Assembly (NCBI GenBank): GCA_022570795.1
Contig: JAKUDP010000001.1
Span: 3,038,001-3,102,000 of the forward strand
From: Sphaerulina vaccinii
Lineage: Eukaryota > Ascomycota > Dothideomycetes > Mycosphaerellales > Mycosphaerellaceae
Direction of reading: 5' to 3'
Length of the DNA: 64,000 bases
This document shows, in pieces, positions 54,956-64,000 of the stretch. The position numbers and the translations under genes are program-made. Position 1 is the stretch's first letter, and every line of letters starts with the position of its first letter. The notes below the pieces were generated by a model that made no database searches, was not told the origin of the DNA, and worked only from the letters and a program-made list of their open reading frames with translations.

Positions 54956-57900
54956 ATGGCCAACGTACAGCAGACTCAGGCGTTCTACGCGCTTACCCTC
55001 GAAGCACCTTCAGCGCCCACAGCAGCAGTTCTCTGCAATGTGATTCCAGGACTCAAAGCTGGCGATCAGCAAATCTTCGAGGCGCGAGGCCAGCACGTTC
55101 TTCTGCACCGCATCACAGAGAGCGCCGACCGATCGGAACGAAAAATCACGACGGTGTGCGATCAAGATGTCTTTGGCATCATACGCGGCGTCGCCGCTTT
55201 TCGTATTCCTGCGACAGCTACAGACCAGCTTATAATATCCTCCGACTCTGGACGAGTGGCTATGCTACAGTATGACAACGAAAAGAACGCCTTCAAGCGT
55301 GTGCATCTTGAAACTTATGGCAAATCAGGTGTACGACGAACCATCCCTGGACAGTACCTGGCGAGCGATCCTCGAGGACGATGTATCATGATGGCCAGTG
55401 TCGAGAAGAACAAAGTGGTGTACATGCTGAACAGAGATGCTAATGGCAACATCCTGATTTCGAGCCCGCACGAGGCAAATCAGTGGGGTAGCTTGTGCTT
55501 TGCTCTATGCGCACTGGATACTGGCTGGGAGCCTCCGATCTTTGCGACGCTGGAAGTGGAGTACACAGAGGCAGAGAGTGATCTTACAGGTGAGGCATAT
55601 GAGAGGCGAGAAAAACAGTTGGTCTACTACACAGTCGACATGGGTCTGAACCATGTGGTCAAGACGTGGAGCGATCCAGTCGACTACTCAGCGAACATGC
55701 TCTTTGGAGTGCCGGGAGGTCAGGATGGTCCATCAGGAACGCTCGTATGCTGTGAAGACCGGATATACTACAAACACGATAAGGCTGCATCGCTATGCAT
55801 CGCCATTCCACGAAGAGAAGGAGCTACAGAGGACAAGGAGCGCAAGCGACAGATTGTGGCAGGCTGTCTGCATCTGGCAAAGACGAGACACGAGTTCTTC
55901 TTCTTCCTGCAGACCGAAGATGGTGATGTGTTCAAGCTGAGCATCACAATGGCCACAGATGCACAAGGACGACAGACTGCAGATCCAGAACAGATCACCA
56001 TGAAGTACTATGATACTTTCCCAGTCGCAAAGCAAATGCTGCTGCACAAGAAGGGCTTCCTGTACATTGCAACAGAAGATGGCAACAGCCAGCTTTTCCA
56101 CATCGACGACCTGGCGGACGACCCGGAATTTGAGCCACACAACACTTTCACATCAGACGGTGTGTCTGCAGACCCAGAGGATCCGGTCGAGCCAATATAC
56201 TTCAAGCCGCGTGAGCTTACTATGACACATCTGGCTGTTGACGTGCCTGGTTTACATCCGCTTATGAAGACGAGAGTGGACAACCTGACTGGAGAAGACG
56301 CGCCGCAGATCTATGGTATTCAAGGCAAAGGAAATCGCAGCCAGTTCAAGACCATCAGACATGGTCTAGATGTCGAAATTCTCATCAATAACAGCATGGG
56401 AAATGTACCCTACGACAACATTTGGACCTTCAAGCACCGAGCGACCGATGAACACCACAGATATCTTCTGCTGAGCAGTGCTTACGGTGATCTCACCATT
56501 GCATGTTCCATTGGCGACTCTGTAGAGCAAATCGAGAACTCCAACTTCCTAGAGAACCGAGCGACTGTGCACGCAGAGCAGATGGGAGATGCTGTGCTCG
56601 TGCAAGTTCATGCTAGGGGTATCAGATCGATCTACCAAGATGGTAAGCTGAACGAGTGGAACACGCCTTCACATCGCACATGTGTTGTTGCTTCAGCCAA
56701 TCAGCGGCAGCTGTTGCTCGGACTTAGTTCAGCTGAGTTGTGCTTCTTCTGGATGGGCGAAGATGAAGTTCTTGTGCAATTGGAAGAGATGCCGGAGATG
56801 AGCGGTAAGATCACTGCCATGTCGGTTGGCTCAACACCCAAGGGTCGCCAGCAAGCAAAGTATGCTGTCGTGGGATGTGACGACTGCACAATTCGCGTAC
56901 TCAGCATTGAGCTAGACTCGCCCCTCGAGGCACGAAGTGTACAGGCCCTGTCAGCAGTTCCTACATCGCTTGAAGTAGTGGAGATGCTCGATCCTGCTTC
57001 TGGCACCACTGTCAATGTCGTGCACATCGGCCTACAATCTGGTCTGTATTTGCGCGCTGTCATTGACGAGACTACTGGAGAGCTGGGAGATGTCCGAACC
57101 AAATTCTTGGGCACGAAAGCTCCACGATTATGTCCAGTCCAGGTCGAGGATGAAGAATGTGTGCTCGCATGCTCTAGCAGACCGTGGCTTGGCTACAACC
57201 ACCCACAATCCAGCCTCTACACAGTGACGCCTCTGATCGCTGAGCAAATGGAGGCTGCACGTTCATTCATCAGTCCAGACTTAAGTGGACTCTGTGCGAT
57301 TCAAGGGTCATCACTTCTCATCTTCCAACTTCCTTCGGTAGAAGGTAGATTGTCACACAGCTCGGTACAACTGAACAACACACCTCGCGGCATGGCTCGA
57401 AACCCGTGGTACCCAATCTGGTATACAGTACAGTCGGACGGAAACACACTATCGAAAGCCACCCGCGACCAACTTCGAGGGAGCTCCATCGATGACGACG
57501 AAGCAGCGACAGCGCTCGAACGACATCTCGGACTACCGCGCGGCAACGCTCACTGGGCGTCTTGCATTCAGGCGATTGACCCTATCAACAGACAAGCTGT
57601 CGTGTCTACAGTTGAGCTTGGAGAGAACGAGGCTGCACTCTGCTGCGCATGTGTCGCATTCGAGTCACGAAACTGGGAAGTCTTTCTAGCTGTTGGTACA
57701 GGACAACACATGTCGCCAGGAACCGGCCTGCAAGCCGCGGGCTATGTGCACATCTACAAGCTCGAAGAAGAAGGCGCAAAACTGACCTTCGTACACAAGA
57801 CCAAGTTCGATCAGCCCATATACGCACTTCTGCCATTCCACGGACGACTAGCACTAGGTGTCGGCAATGAACTCTTCATCTACGACATCGGACTAAAAGC

Positions 57901-58627
57901 TCTGCTACGAAAGGCTCGAGGACAAGCAACACCGAACCAGATCGTCTCCTTGGAATCGCACGGCCAACGTATCATCTGCGGAGACGTCAGTGAAAGCGTA
58001 ACATACGTGGTATACAAGCCTGGGTTCAATCGACTCATTCCTTTCGTAGACGATGTCGTCCAGCGTTGGACAACAGGCACGACAATGATCGACTACGAAA
58101 CTGCTGCTGGCGGAGACAAATTCGGTAATATTTGGGTGGTAAGATGTCCTGAACAACCCAGTCAAGAAGCCGACGAAGAAGGTGCTGGAGGCTTTATCAT
58201 GAACGAACGTTCATATCTCGGTGGTGCCCCTTATCGTCTCGATTTACGTGCACACTACTACTGCCAAGACATACCCATGAGCTTACAACGTACTGCTCTC
58301 GTAGCCGGTGGACAGGAAGTTCTATTCTGGTCTGGGTTGCAAGGTACATTAGGGATGCTTGTCCCATTCGTCACTCGCGAGGATGTGGAATTCTTCACTT
58401 CGCTAGAACAGCAACTGCGAGCTGAGGATCCTCCGCTTGCTGGACGGGATCATCTCATGTACCGATCCTACTATGTGCCTGTGAAGGGTGTCATTGATGG
58501 TGATCTGTGTGAGAGATTTATGAAGCTGAGTTATGATGGTAAGCAGAAAGTTGCTGCTGAGGTCGATCGCAGTGTAAAGGAGATTGAGAAGAAGGTGCAA
58601 GAAATGAGGACTAGAGTTGCTTACTAG
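54956..58627 (+). CDS. RSE1: Splicing factor Rse1 / SF3b subunit 3 (SF3B3/SAP130)
   Basis: Scaffold subunit of SF3b in the U2 snRNP, which stabilises U2 on the branch site. Intronless 3.67 kb frame, 1223 aa, matching the family length. Start at MANVQQTQAFYALTLEAP. Three beta-propellers of the DDB1/CPSF-A architecture. Recognisable blocks are RTIPGQYLASDPRGRC, FFFFLQTEDGDVFK, YIATEDGNSQLFH and the C-terminal CPSF_A region with VSESVTYVVYKPG, DKFGNIWVVRCPEQ and GTLGMLVPFVTREDVEFF. No oddities except the absence of introns in so long a gene. Confidence 0.96.
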   Translation: MANVQQTQAFYALTLEAPSAPTAAVLCNVIPGLKAGDQQIFEARGQHVLLHRITESADRSERKITTVCDQDVFGIIRGVAAFRIPATATDQLIISSDSGRVAMLQYDNEKNAFKRVHLETYGKSGVRRTIPGQYLASDPRGRCIMMASVEKNKVVYMLNRDANGNILISSPHEANQWGSLCFALCALDTGWEPPIFATLEVEYTEAESDLTGEAYERREKQLVYYTVDMGLNHVVKTWSDPVDYSANMLFGVPGGQDGPSGTLVCCEDRIYYKHDKAASLCIAIPRREGATEDKERKRQIVAGCLHLAKTRHEFFFFLQTEDGDVFKLSITMATDAQGRQTADPEQITMKYYDTFPVAKQMLLHKKGFLYIATEDGNSQLFHIDDLADDPEFEPHNTFTSDGVSADPEDPVEPIYFKPRELTMTHLAVDVPGLHPLMKTRVDNLTGEDAPQIYGIQGKGNRSQFKTIRHGLDVEILINNSMGNVPYDNIWTFKHRATDEHHRYLLLSSAYGDLTIACSIGDSVEQIENSNFLENRATVHAEQMGDAVLVQVHARGIRSIYQDGKLNEWNTPSHRTCVVASANQRQLLLGLSSAELCFFWMGEDEVLVQLEEMPEMSGKITAMSVGSTPKGRQQAKYAVVGCDDCTIRVLSIELDSPLEARSVQALSAVPTSLEVVEMLDPASGTTVNVVHIGLQSGLYLRAVIDETTGELGDVRTKFLGTKAPRLCPVQVEDEECVLACSSRPWLGYNHPQSSLYTVTPLIAEQMEAARSFISPDLSGLCAIQGSSLLIFQLPSVEGRLSHSSVQLNNTPRGMARNPWYPIWYTVQSDGNTLSKATRDQLRGSSIDDDEAATALERHLGLPRGNAHWASCIQAIDPINRQAVVSTVELGENEAALCCACVAFESRNWEVFLAVGTGQHMSPGTGLQAAGYVHIYKLEEEGAKLTFVHKTKFDQPIYALLPFHGRLALGVGNELFIYDIGLKALLRKARGQATPNQIVSLESHGQRIICGDVSESVTYVVYKPGFNRLIPFVDDVVQRWTTGTTMIDYETAAGGDKFGNIWVVRCPEQPSQEADEEGAGGFIMNERSYLGGAPYRLDLRAHYYCQDIPMSLQRTALVAGGQEVLFWSGLQGTLGMLVPFVTREDVEFFTSLEQQLRAEDPPLAGRDHLMYRSYYVPVKGVIDGDLCERFMKLSYDGKQKVAAEVDRSVKEIEKKVQEMRTRVAY

Positions 58628-58824
58628 ATCACTTGCAGCGCTGCTACAAAAGCTGGATAGGATAGATGTTTGGGCATGGCTGCTTGTAACATAGCTAGAT
58701 CAAAAGCTCGACAAAAGTGTCTAGCAACGAAATGAAATGATACAACTCAGGCCACCATTCTCACAATGGTAGATTCGACTTTTATGGCCCAATGCTTTCA
58801 CGACGACATCGACAGATCGCTATA

Positions 58825-59125
58825 ACGACGATATCGATAAGTTCGCCTGCACGACAGACTCGCATTTGCGACAACGGATTCAGATTCGCACTCTCCACAA
58901 TCTCGCCATCGCCATGAACTCGACATCGCTCCTACAATGAACTCGCGTCTACGACAACCTCGCCTCTATGTCCAACCTCGCTCTTACGGCAACTCGGTCC
59001 TACACAGACTCGCCCTTACCACGAGCTCGCGCTCACGATCAATGCGACCAAGATAAGCTCGCTCCTGAGATGATCTCGCTCCTATGACAGACTTGCTCTT
59101 ACGACGAGACTCGCCACTACGAAAG
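58825..59125. repeat. Degenerate 17-bp minisatellite, about 14 copies
   Basis: The motif CTCGCNCNTACGACANN recurs roughly every 17 bp, e.g. CTCGCGTCTACGACAAC, CTCGCCTCTATGTCCAAC, CTCGCTCTTACGGCAA, CTCGCTCCTATGACAGA. Some units are longer by 6-15 bp. Copies differ at several positions. Confidence 0.85.
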
Positions 59126-59275
59126 ATTGTCACCACGAACGATAGTTTCGATGCACCCACGAATGATGGCTTCGATGCTCTCTTGAGCGAGGCCTCCAAC
59201 GCTTACACGAACGATGCCTCCGACGTTTCCACGAACGATGGCTGCAACGCTTGCACGAACGATGGTTTTGACTGA
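59125..59275. repeat. Degenerate 24-bp repeat, about six copies
   Basis: The core ACGAACGATGGYTNCGA recurs near 59137, 59158, 59205, 59232 and 59256, with related forms between. In one forward frame it reads as TNDG(F/S)DA-like steps, which I take as an effect of the 24-bp period and not as a gene. Confidence 0.75.
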
Positions 59276-59349
59276 CGATGCCTCTGCGAACGATGTATTT
59301 CTCGCGTCGCCTTGCCACTGCGCCCTCTCACGTCGCTCTCTCATGTCAC

Positions 59350-59460
59350 CCTCTCACGACGAGCACGTTGTTCTCCGACATTTCTCGAGGAGCACGTTGG
59401 CTTCCGAAGAGCACGTTGGCTTTCGACGAGCACGTTGTTCCTCGACGTGGTTTCCAGAAC
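59350..59460. repeat. GAGCACGTTG repeat block
   Basis: GAGCACGTTG occurs at about 59359, 59390, 59409 and 59428, spaced 31, 19 and 19 bp, with CTTCCGA or TTTCGAC linkers. A different unit from the two blocks before it. Confidence 0.75.
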
Positions 59461-60008
59461 GTCCTCAACAAGTCCTCGATCAAAGTCCATTCGGTACACA
59501 TCCGACTCCGCTCGGAGAGCACGGCCAGTCAAGCCACAAAGTTGACCGTCATCCACATACGGAGCAATACGTGCGTACTCCTGCGACAACTGCCGATTGT
59601 CGCCAAGAGCGAAATACTTTGGATGATCACATTGTTTAATGAACCGGAGACATCCAAAGGCAAACGGGAGGCCATGCTCTGCTATGTCAACAAACCCCTC
59701 GCACTCAATGCGAGGGGTAGCCCAGGATATAAAGCTTATGTTCCGGCTTCACCTTCTCTGTTTGGAATCACTTTGGAGATTGAGAACGCGAGTATGATCA
59801 TCACAGACGGCGACCACACTCAGGTACGGATCCTCTGCAAGGTTCTCCGCAGATACATATTCTCGGGTACAGGTTCTCCACAGAATGGCAAGTCTGAAGA
59901 TGCCTGTTTGGTTGAAAAGTGACCGGGCAACGCACCAGTATATGACCACATAGCAGAGCCGCTCAGCTTTCTGTACTGCCCAGCGGCCGAATCTTGACAT
60001 CTGTCACG

Positions 60009-61401
60009 ATGGTGCTCATCACTGGTCTGCTCACCGTTGCGTCGCTTGCGAGTTTCACTGTCGCCCAGACCGACGATACAGCCTTACAACCTCCAGGAGT
60101 TTCCGTACCACTGATCAAGACATGCGGTCCTTCGTCGGCGAAGATAGTCTGTGTGGATAGATACTCAGCAGTAATGCCATATCACTTCTTCCGCGAAGGC
60201 AGCAACAGCAAGGCTGAAGTCGGCCCACTCTACCGAGACACCATGGTCTCGAACGATACGTCCTTCGGTCTGGTTGCCGATGCTCAGTTCGTGGTCTTCG
60301 ATGAGATTCGCGCTTGGGAGATACTCGGTGGCCAACCAACGTATGACTTCATGTTCGTTGTGTCCACTGCTGTACACGAGGCACCAGTGTTCGTCCCTTC
60401 CTTGAACAAGCTCTATCTCTCCACACTTGGACAGCCTCCAGGAACTCTTCCACAGCTGGTCGTGGATCTGAACGCTGATCCTCCTACACTCAGCGAGTAC
60501 CTTAGCGACCCCCCAGTGTACGCACCCAATGGAGGGACCTTCTATAATGGCCTGATATATTGGGGTACATGAAAGACAAAGTTCTTCAAGGTCTGTGCAG
60601 AGGCTGACTACGACAGGCGCATCCGGCGGCATCAACAGTATCGGAGACCCAGGCACAGAACAGAGGCCAAGCATCCGGACTCTTGATCCTCACACCAACA
60701 AGACCGTGACCCTGCTCAACAACTACTTCGGGTACTATTTCAACTGCGTGGACGACCTCATCGTGGATCGCAAAGATGGCTCTATATGGTTCACAGACCC
60801 AGAATACTCCTGGTGGCAGCGACTAGTCGACACACCACCACAACTCATGCCAGCTACTTATCGCTTTGATCCCAAGACTGGAGAAGTGCGTATAGTAGAA
60901 GACTCCCTTGGCCAGCCGAATGGGATCGACCTCAGTCCTGATGGGAAGCACTTCTACATCAGCGATTCTGAAGCTTACTCAGGTTCCATACTTGAAGATG
61001 GACCGCCTTTGAATCCGTGGAACCAGAGTAAGCGTAGGACGTTGTATAAGTTCGATCGCACTGAGGATGGGTTGGCGCTTATCAACAAGCGGCCAATCTA
61101 TTACACTCCTGATGGGATCCCAGATGGCGTGAAGGTCGCTGCGAATGGTCTGATTGCGACAGGTGAGTTCTTAGGCAATTTCAGGAGCATAAGAATACTA
61201 ATTTGGTGCTGCTCAGGTACGGCGAAAGGCGTTGATGTGGTGGATCCTTATGGCTCACTCATCTTGCGAGTTCAGACAAATTACACTACTCAGAACTTCG
61301 CATGGACTGGACCGAACTTGACTGAGCTTTGGATCGTTGGTCAAGGAGGTATCTCGAGAGTGAGGTGGAATCTGACTGGGCAGGATTTGGCAGCGACGTA
61401 G
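60009..61401 (+). CDS. Secreted SMP-30/gluconolactonase-like beta-propeller protein
   Basis: Exons 60009-60564, 60617-61162 and 61217-61401 (428 aa). The start is the first ATG and gives a clean signal peptide (MVLITGLLTVASLASFTVAQ). The body fits the SMP-30/lactonase-like six-bladed propeller: VYAPNGGTFYNGLIYWG, DDLIVDRKDGSIWFTDPEYSWW, LGQPNGIDLSPDGKHFYISD and DGIPDGVKVAANGLIATG carry the Asn/Asp metal-site pattern. Introns are 52 and 54 nt. The second is a multiple of three without stops, so retention would add 18 residues. It probably hydrolyses a lactone or ester outside the cell; substrate unknown. The last 147 bp overlap a converging minus-strand frame. Confidence 0.88.
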
Positions 61402-62653
61402 CTGAAACCCCTGAAAACGAAGGCAAAGGGGTGAGACGTCCCCTCCGGGTGGCATGTGCAACATGAAACCAGATTCGCCGCCTATGCCCGGTAAGCTCTT
61501 CGCCGAGTTCTTGTCCATCCACATACTGTAATGGCCAAAATCACGTATTTGTCCTTGCAGAGTTTTGTGGTTAATGAGAACCTCATAGAGCCCACTCTTG
61601 TATTCTGCGAGCTGTTCGTGCCGCACCAGAGTCGCCGCCATGTCGATTCCATTTCTGGTAAATGGCTCGTGATCACTTGAGCCTCTGTGCACATATTCCA
61701 CGATGTGGAATTCGTCAGTCGTCGGAGAGAAGTCGCCATCCAGGACATTCGGCCATCGATCGCTGACCTCACAATCGAGCAGCTGTGCCGCCACTCTCGA
61801 CCACTTCTCAAACGACCATCTCCGCATTGATCGATAGACCTCCCAATCGAGCAAGTCCGCATCAAGCTCATACACCTCGATCTTCTTGAGACCATTGATG
61901 GCATTGGTATGTGCTTTAGTGACGTGATCCCAAAGCTGAGCCAGGCGATTCAGGTCGTCACTCGCTTGAATGCCGCTCGCCTGGACGTTTCGCCTCACTC
62001 GCCTATATGCTGTCGCTAGCATCATGGGGAAAAGTTGGGTCTGTTTATCAGCTGAAGCCAGGTGCCCGGACCGGTTGATCGAAACACTTACGTTATACAG
62101 TGATGCGCCTCTCAGGTCACGATCGACCAAAGAAAGCGATTGAACCCTTTGGAGGAGCCAGTCGCGCTGTTGCCAGTCCCGGTTTCTCGTTAGGAAAACA
62201 GCCCTGTGGAGATTGCTCATTGCCAATGCGATGCTCCTGGCGGCCATGTGCAGCATATGCTTTACCATTATGGTGTCCTCGTCGTGCAGGTCAACCTCGC
62301 CTCATTACGAGTTGAGAACGTAATCGTATGCAAGGTGTGGTCGTCTTTGGCCTGCCACCAGTGATTGGTCACTTTCCCTTTCAAAGGACCGAAGCTTTCG
62401 CGAAGCCTTCGTATGTTCTCCCAAGCATCCTTCTCGAGCTGGTCCATATGCTTCTTGGGCGAGCAAACCAAGACATCGAGCGCGCTTTCCATGGCGACTG
62501 GGTCGGGAGCTATTCCGAATCTGCAGACGAGAGTCAATGAAGTCCAGCATTTGCTGTTCGAGTGACTTGCAATAAGCAGTGGGGGCTCTGACGATGTGCG
62601 AGATCCAGGAAGTCTTCGTCAACGTCTGGGAGTGGTGCAGAATAATAAGCCAT
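61255..62653 (-). pseudogene. Hypothetical gene broken by frame shifts
   Basis: Three protein-like segments lie in different frames. The first starts at ATG 62653 (MAYYSAPLPDVDEDFLDL), or in another frame at 62696 with a Gln run. The second (about 62540-62300) reads GIAPDPVAMESALDV and QLEKDAWENIRRLRESFG. The third (from about 62300) reads EVDLHDEDTIMVKHM and continues to the stop at 61255, with a likely 51-nt intron at 62091-62041 (GTAAGT...AACAG). Between the second and third segments the shift sits at the GG of GAGGCGAGG (62300-62301) and needs just one extra base. No intron can bridge it because the overlap is too short. The family is not recognised. Real decay and sequence error are both possible. 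Confidence 0.6.
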
Positions 62654-63029
62654 TGTGAAGTTTGGTGTTGTTGTTGTTGTTGCTCTTCTGCAGCCATAAA
62701 GGCAGGCATAACCGGACTGTGTGAGCAGGAACAGCCGGATCATGGAAGTGAAGTGAACAAATCCTGCGCCTGAAGAGCCATATTTGCAATCACAAGTGAA
62801 GTTCTGCTTCACATTCGAAAGCGCTATCACGCCATTGTCTCACAAAGGCAAGAACAGGCGGATTGAGTAGGCAAGAACAATAGTGTTGTGGAAGTGAAGT
62901 GAATCGTCTTGGCATCCTTCTCAAGTCTTCTCAAGGCTTCTTAAGTCTTCTAAGTCTTCTCGACTTCTCAACCGACAAGACAACACAAACACCAACACCG
63001 AAACACCCGATCTAGCTTCACATACCATC
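62654..63029. other. Divergent promoter with GTGAAGT and CTTCTYAAG repeats
   Basis: 376 bp. Contains GGAAGTGAAGTGAA at 62744-62757 and 62890-62903, the palindrome GTGAAG-TTCTG-CTTCAC at 62796-62812, and a run of TCTTCTCAAG-type units at 62920-62970 just upstream of the start of the next gene, likely its pyrimidine-rich leader. Confidence 0.7.
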
Positions 63030-63947
63030 ATGAGTCCCTCCTCACGCTCGAAGTCGCATGAGTCCGACGACGAGACGAAGCAGTCGGAGTACGAACTCTG
63101 GCTTCAAGCCTGCAAATCTTGCGCGAACGAGGGCAAAGACAGTGATGATCTCGACCCACCCACAACGTACGCGAGCAGCGATATCCTCGTCTATTACAAC
63201 CTACTGACTTGCACGTAGCATCGAGTGGGCCGACATTAACAACGCATACGCGAAGAAGGTCTTCAGGACAGCCATCAACAGCAGGTACCCGGACGACGAC
63301 GACGATCGCAGGATGAGACTCGCCTCGAGGACCATGGTCGAGCTTGTAGCTTCCAAGGAGGAGCAGCGCCACCAGGACCACCAACGATTCGAGGAGGAGA
63401 TCAAACAGAAGAAGAAGACACTCTCCACTATGCTGTATATGCAGCGCAACAAGGACACCATGGCAGTAAGTATCTCTACATGCGACTCGATCCAATGCTC
63501 GGAGGTTCTAACAGTTGTCAGATTCTACTCAAGAAGCACGCAAGAACTTTGGCAGTGGCCGGCGAAGCCGCGGAGGACCTTGTCGACTTCGGTGGGGACT
63601 GGGACAAGCAGGCGGCCAAGGCTCTGGGCCTGTCCGATGAGGATGAGAAGCTTGATCGGAAGAACGAGCGCTTGCGAAAGAGGATGTTGTCTGCGAAGAA
63701 GTCGACTTTCTTGGATGGAGTCAACGATCAGAACGTGGAGAACGCCGATAGTTCCATCGGATCCTGTGTTTCGGATGGCAGTAGCGAGTCAGACGGTGGC
63801 GACGGTAGGTCTAATGCTAGCGGCGACGACAGAGACGGCGGTAATGATCCAACCTATTCGTTCCTCGAGGAATGGGATGCACGAGCAAAGCATAGCATGG
63901 CTGCTTTCGTCACTCGATACACCTCTGACGACACTGCTCGCAAATAG
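63030..63947 (+). CDS. Hypothetical acidic coiled-coil protein
   Basis: Exons 63030-63166, 63219-63465 and 63522-63947 (269 aa), introns 52 and 56 nt with GTACGC/GTAAGT donors and good acceptors, all in frame. The first exon is Ser/Glu-rich (MSPSSRSKSHESDDETKQS). The second has EWADINNAYAKKVFRTAIN and a charged helix ending EEEIKQKKKTLSTMLYMQR. The third continues ILLKKHARTLAVAGEAAEDL and DEDEKLDRKNERLRKRML, then a Ser/Asp/Gly-rich tail. No catalytic motif, signal or membrane helix. Family not recognised. Clean splicing supports a real gene. Confidence 0.72.
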
Positions 63948-64000
63948 GTGGGACGACTCACACGCGATGGGCTGATTTGGCGAGATGTGCGGCTTCATGA

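Larger units (their letters stand above)
58628..60008. other. 1.4 kb non-coding region with three minisatellite blocks
   Basis: Between the Rse1 stop and the SMP-30-like start. It contains successive degenerate repeats (58825-59125, 59125-59275, 59350-59460), then about 500 bp of unique sequence before the signal-peptide ATG. Open frames across the blocks are by-products of the repeats. No RNA gene seen. Confidence 0.55.

Noticed and set aside
59084..59275. 63-codon frame of TNDG-like steps
   Set aside because: It follows from the 24-bp minisatellite; copies drift at all codon positions and there is no signal or domain.
59278..59922. 214-codon plus-strand frame
   Set aside because: Crosses the GAGCACGTTG repeats and unique DNA with no family match, and ends just before the SMP-30-like gene.

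Overview
The window is eukaryotic nuclear DNA from a filamentous ascomycete (Pezizomycotina). A Dothideomycete is the best guess. The evidence is short spliceosomal introns (mostly 47-70 nt, GTRAGT donors, CTAAY branch sites), compact genes, a Zn2Cys6 regulator, a P450, an MFS-monooxygenase pair, an OPT transporter, a GPI-anchored Ser/Thr/Pro wall protein and a Stc1-domain protein. No virus, plasmid or transposon was recognised. Exon limits were set by hand from splice signals, reading frame and remembered family sequences.

Layout. 0-13 kb: RNA polymerase III second subunit (-, cut by the left edge), a Puf4-type RNA-binding protein (+) and a membrane-anchored M3 metallopeptidase (-). 13.5-25 kb: lineage-specific minus-strand genes (F-box-like protein, small Cys protein, mitochondrial thioredoxin-fold protein, GPI wall protein, large secreted serine hydrolase), with a gene-poor 2.9 kb stretch. 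25-37.7 kb: housekeeping block with a TPT-family transporter, PMP47-type peroxisomal carrier, RNase H2 subunit A, OPT transporter (frameshifted), Swc5, Rfc4, a tRNA-like Pol III candidate and an F-box/pentapeptide protein. 37.8-45 kb: Zn2Cys6 factor, methyltransferase-like protein, Stc1 mini-protein, a phased palindrome array and two uncertain genes. 45-53 kb: MFS transporter and FAD monooxygenase head to head, a UIM protein and a P450. 53-64 kb: Mss51 and Rse1 head to head, a 1.4 kb minisatellite region, a secreted SMP-30-like protein, a disrupted gene and a final hypothetical gene.

How the genes work together. Most are housekeeping: transcription (RPC2, Swc5), replication and repair (Rfc4, RNase H2A), splicing (Rse1), mRNA control (Puf4), mitochondrial translation (Mss51) and peroxisomal ATP supply (PMP47). 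The MFS, monooxygenase, P450 and Zn2Cys6 genes could form a loose catabolic or detoxification neighbourhood. No polyketide or peptide synthetase is present, so a secondary-metabolite cluster is not supported.

Most notable observations: an 8-nt microexon in the Pol III subunit gene; an array of eight 4-nt-spaced palindromes at 43.72-43.94 kb whose centres lie exactly 27 nt apart within each half; a split tRNA-like Pol III locus at 35.43-35.70 kb; and two genes whose frames break where one base is missing at a short G run.
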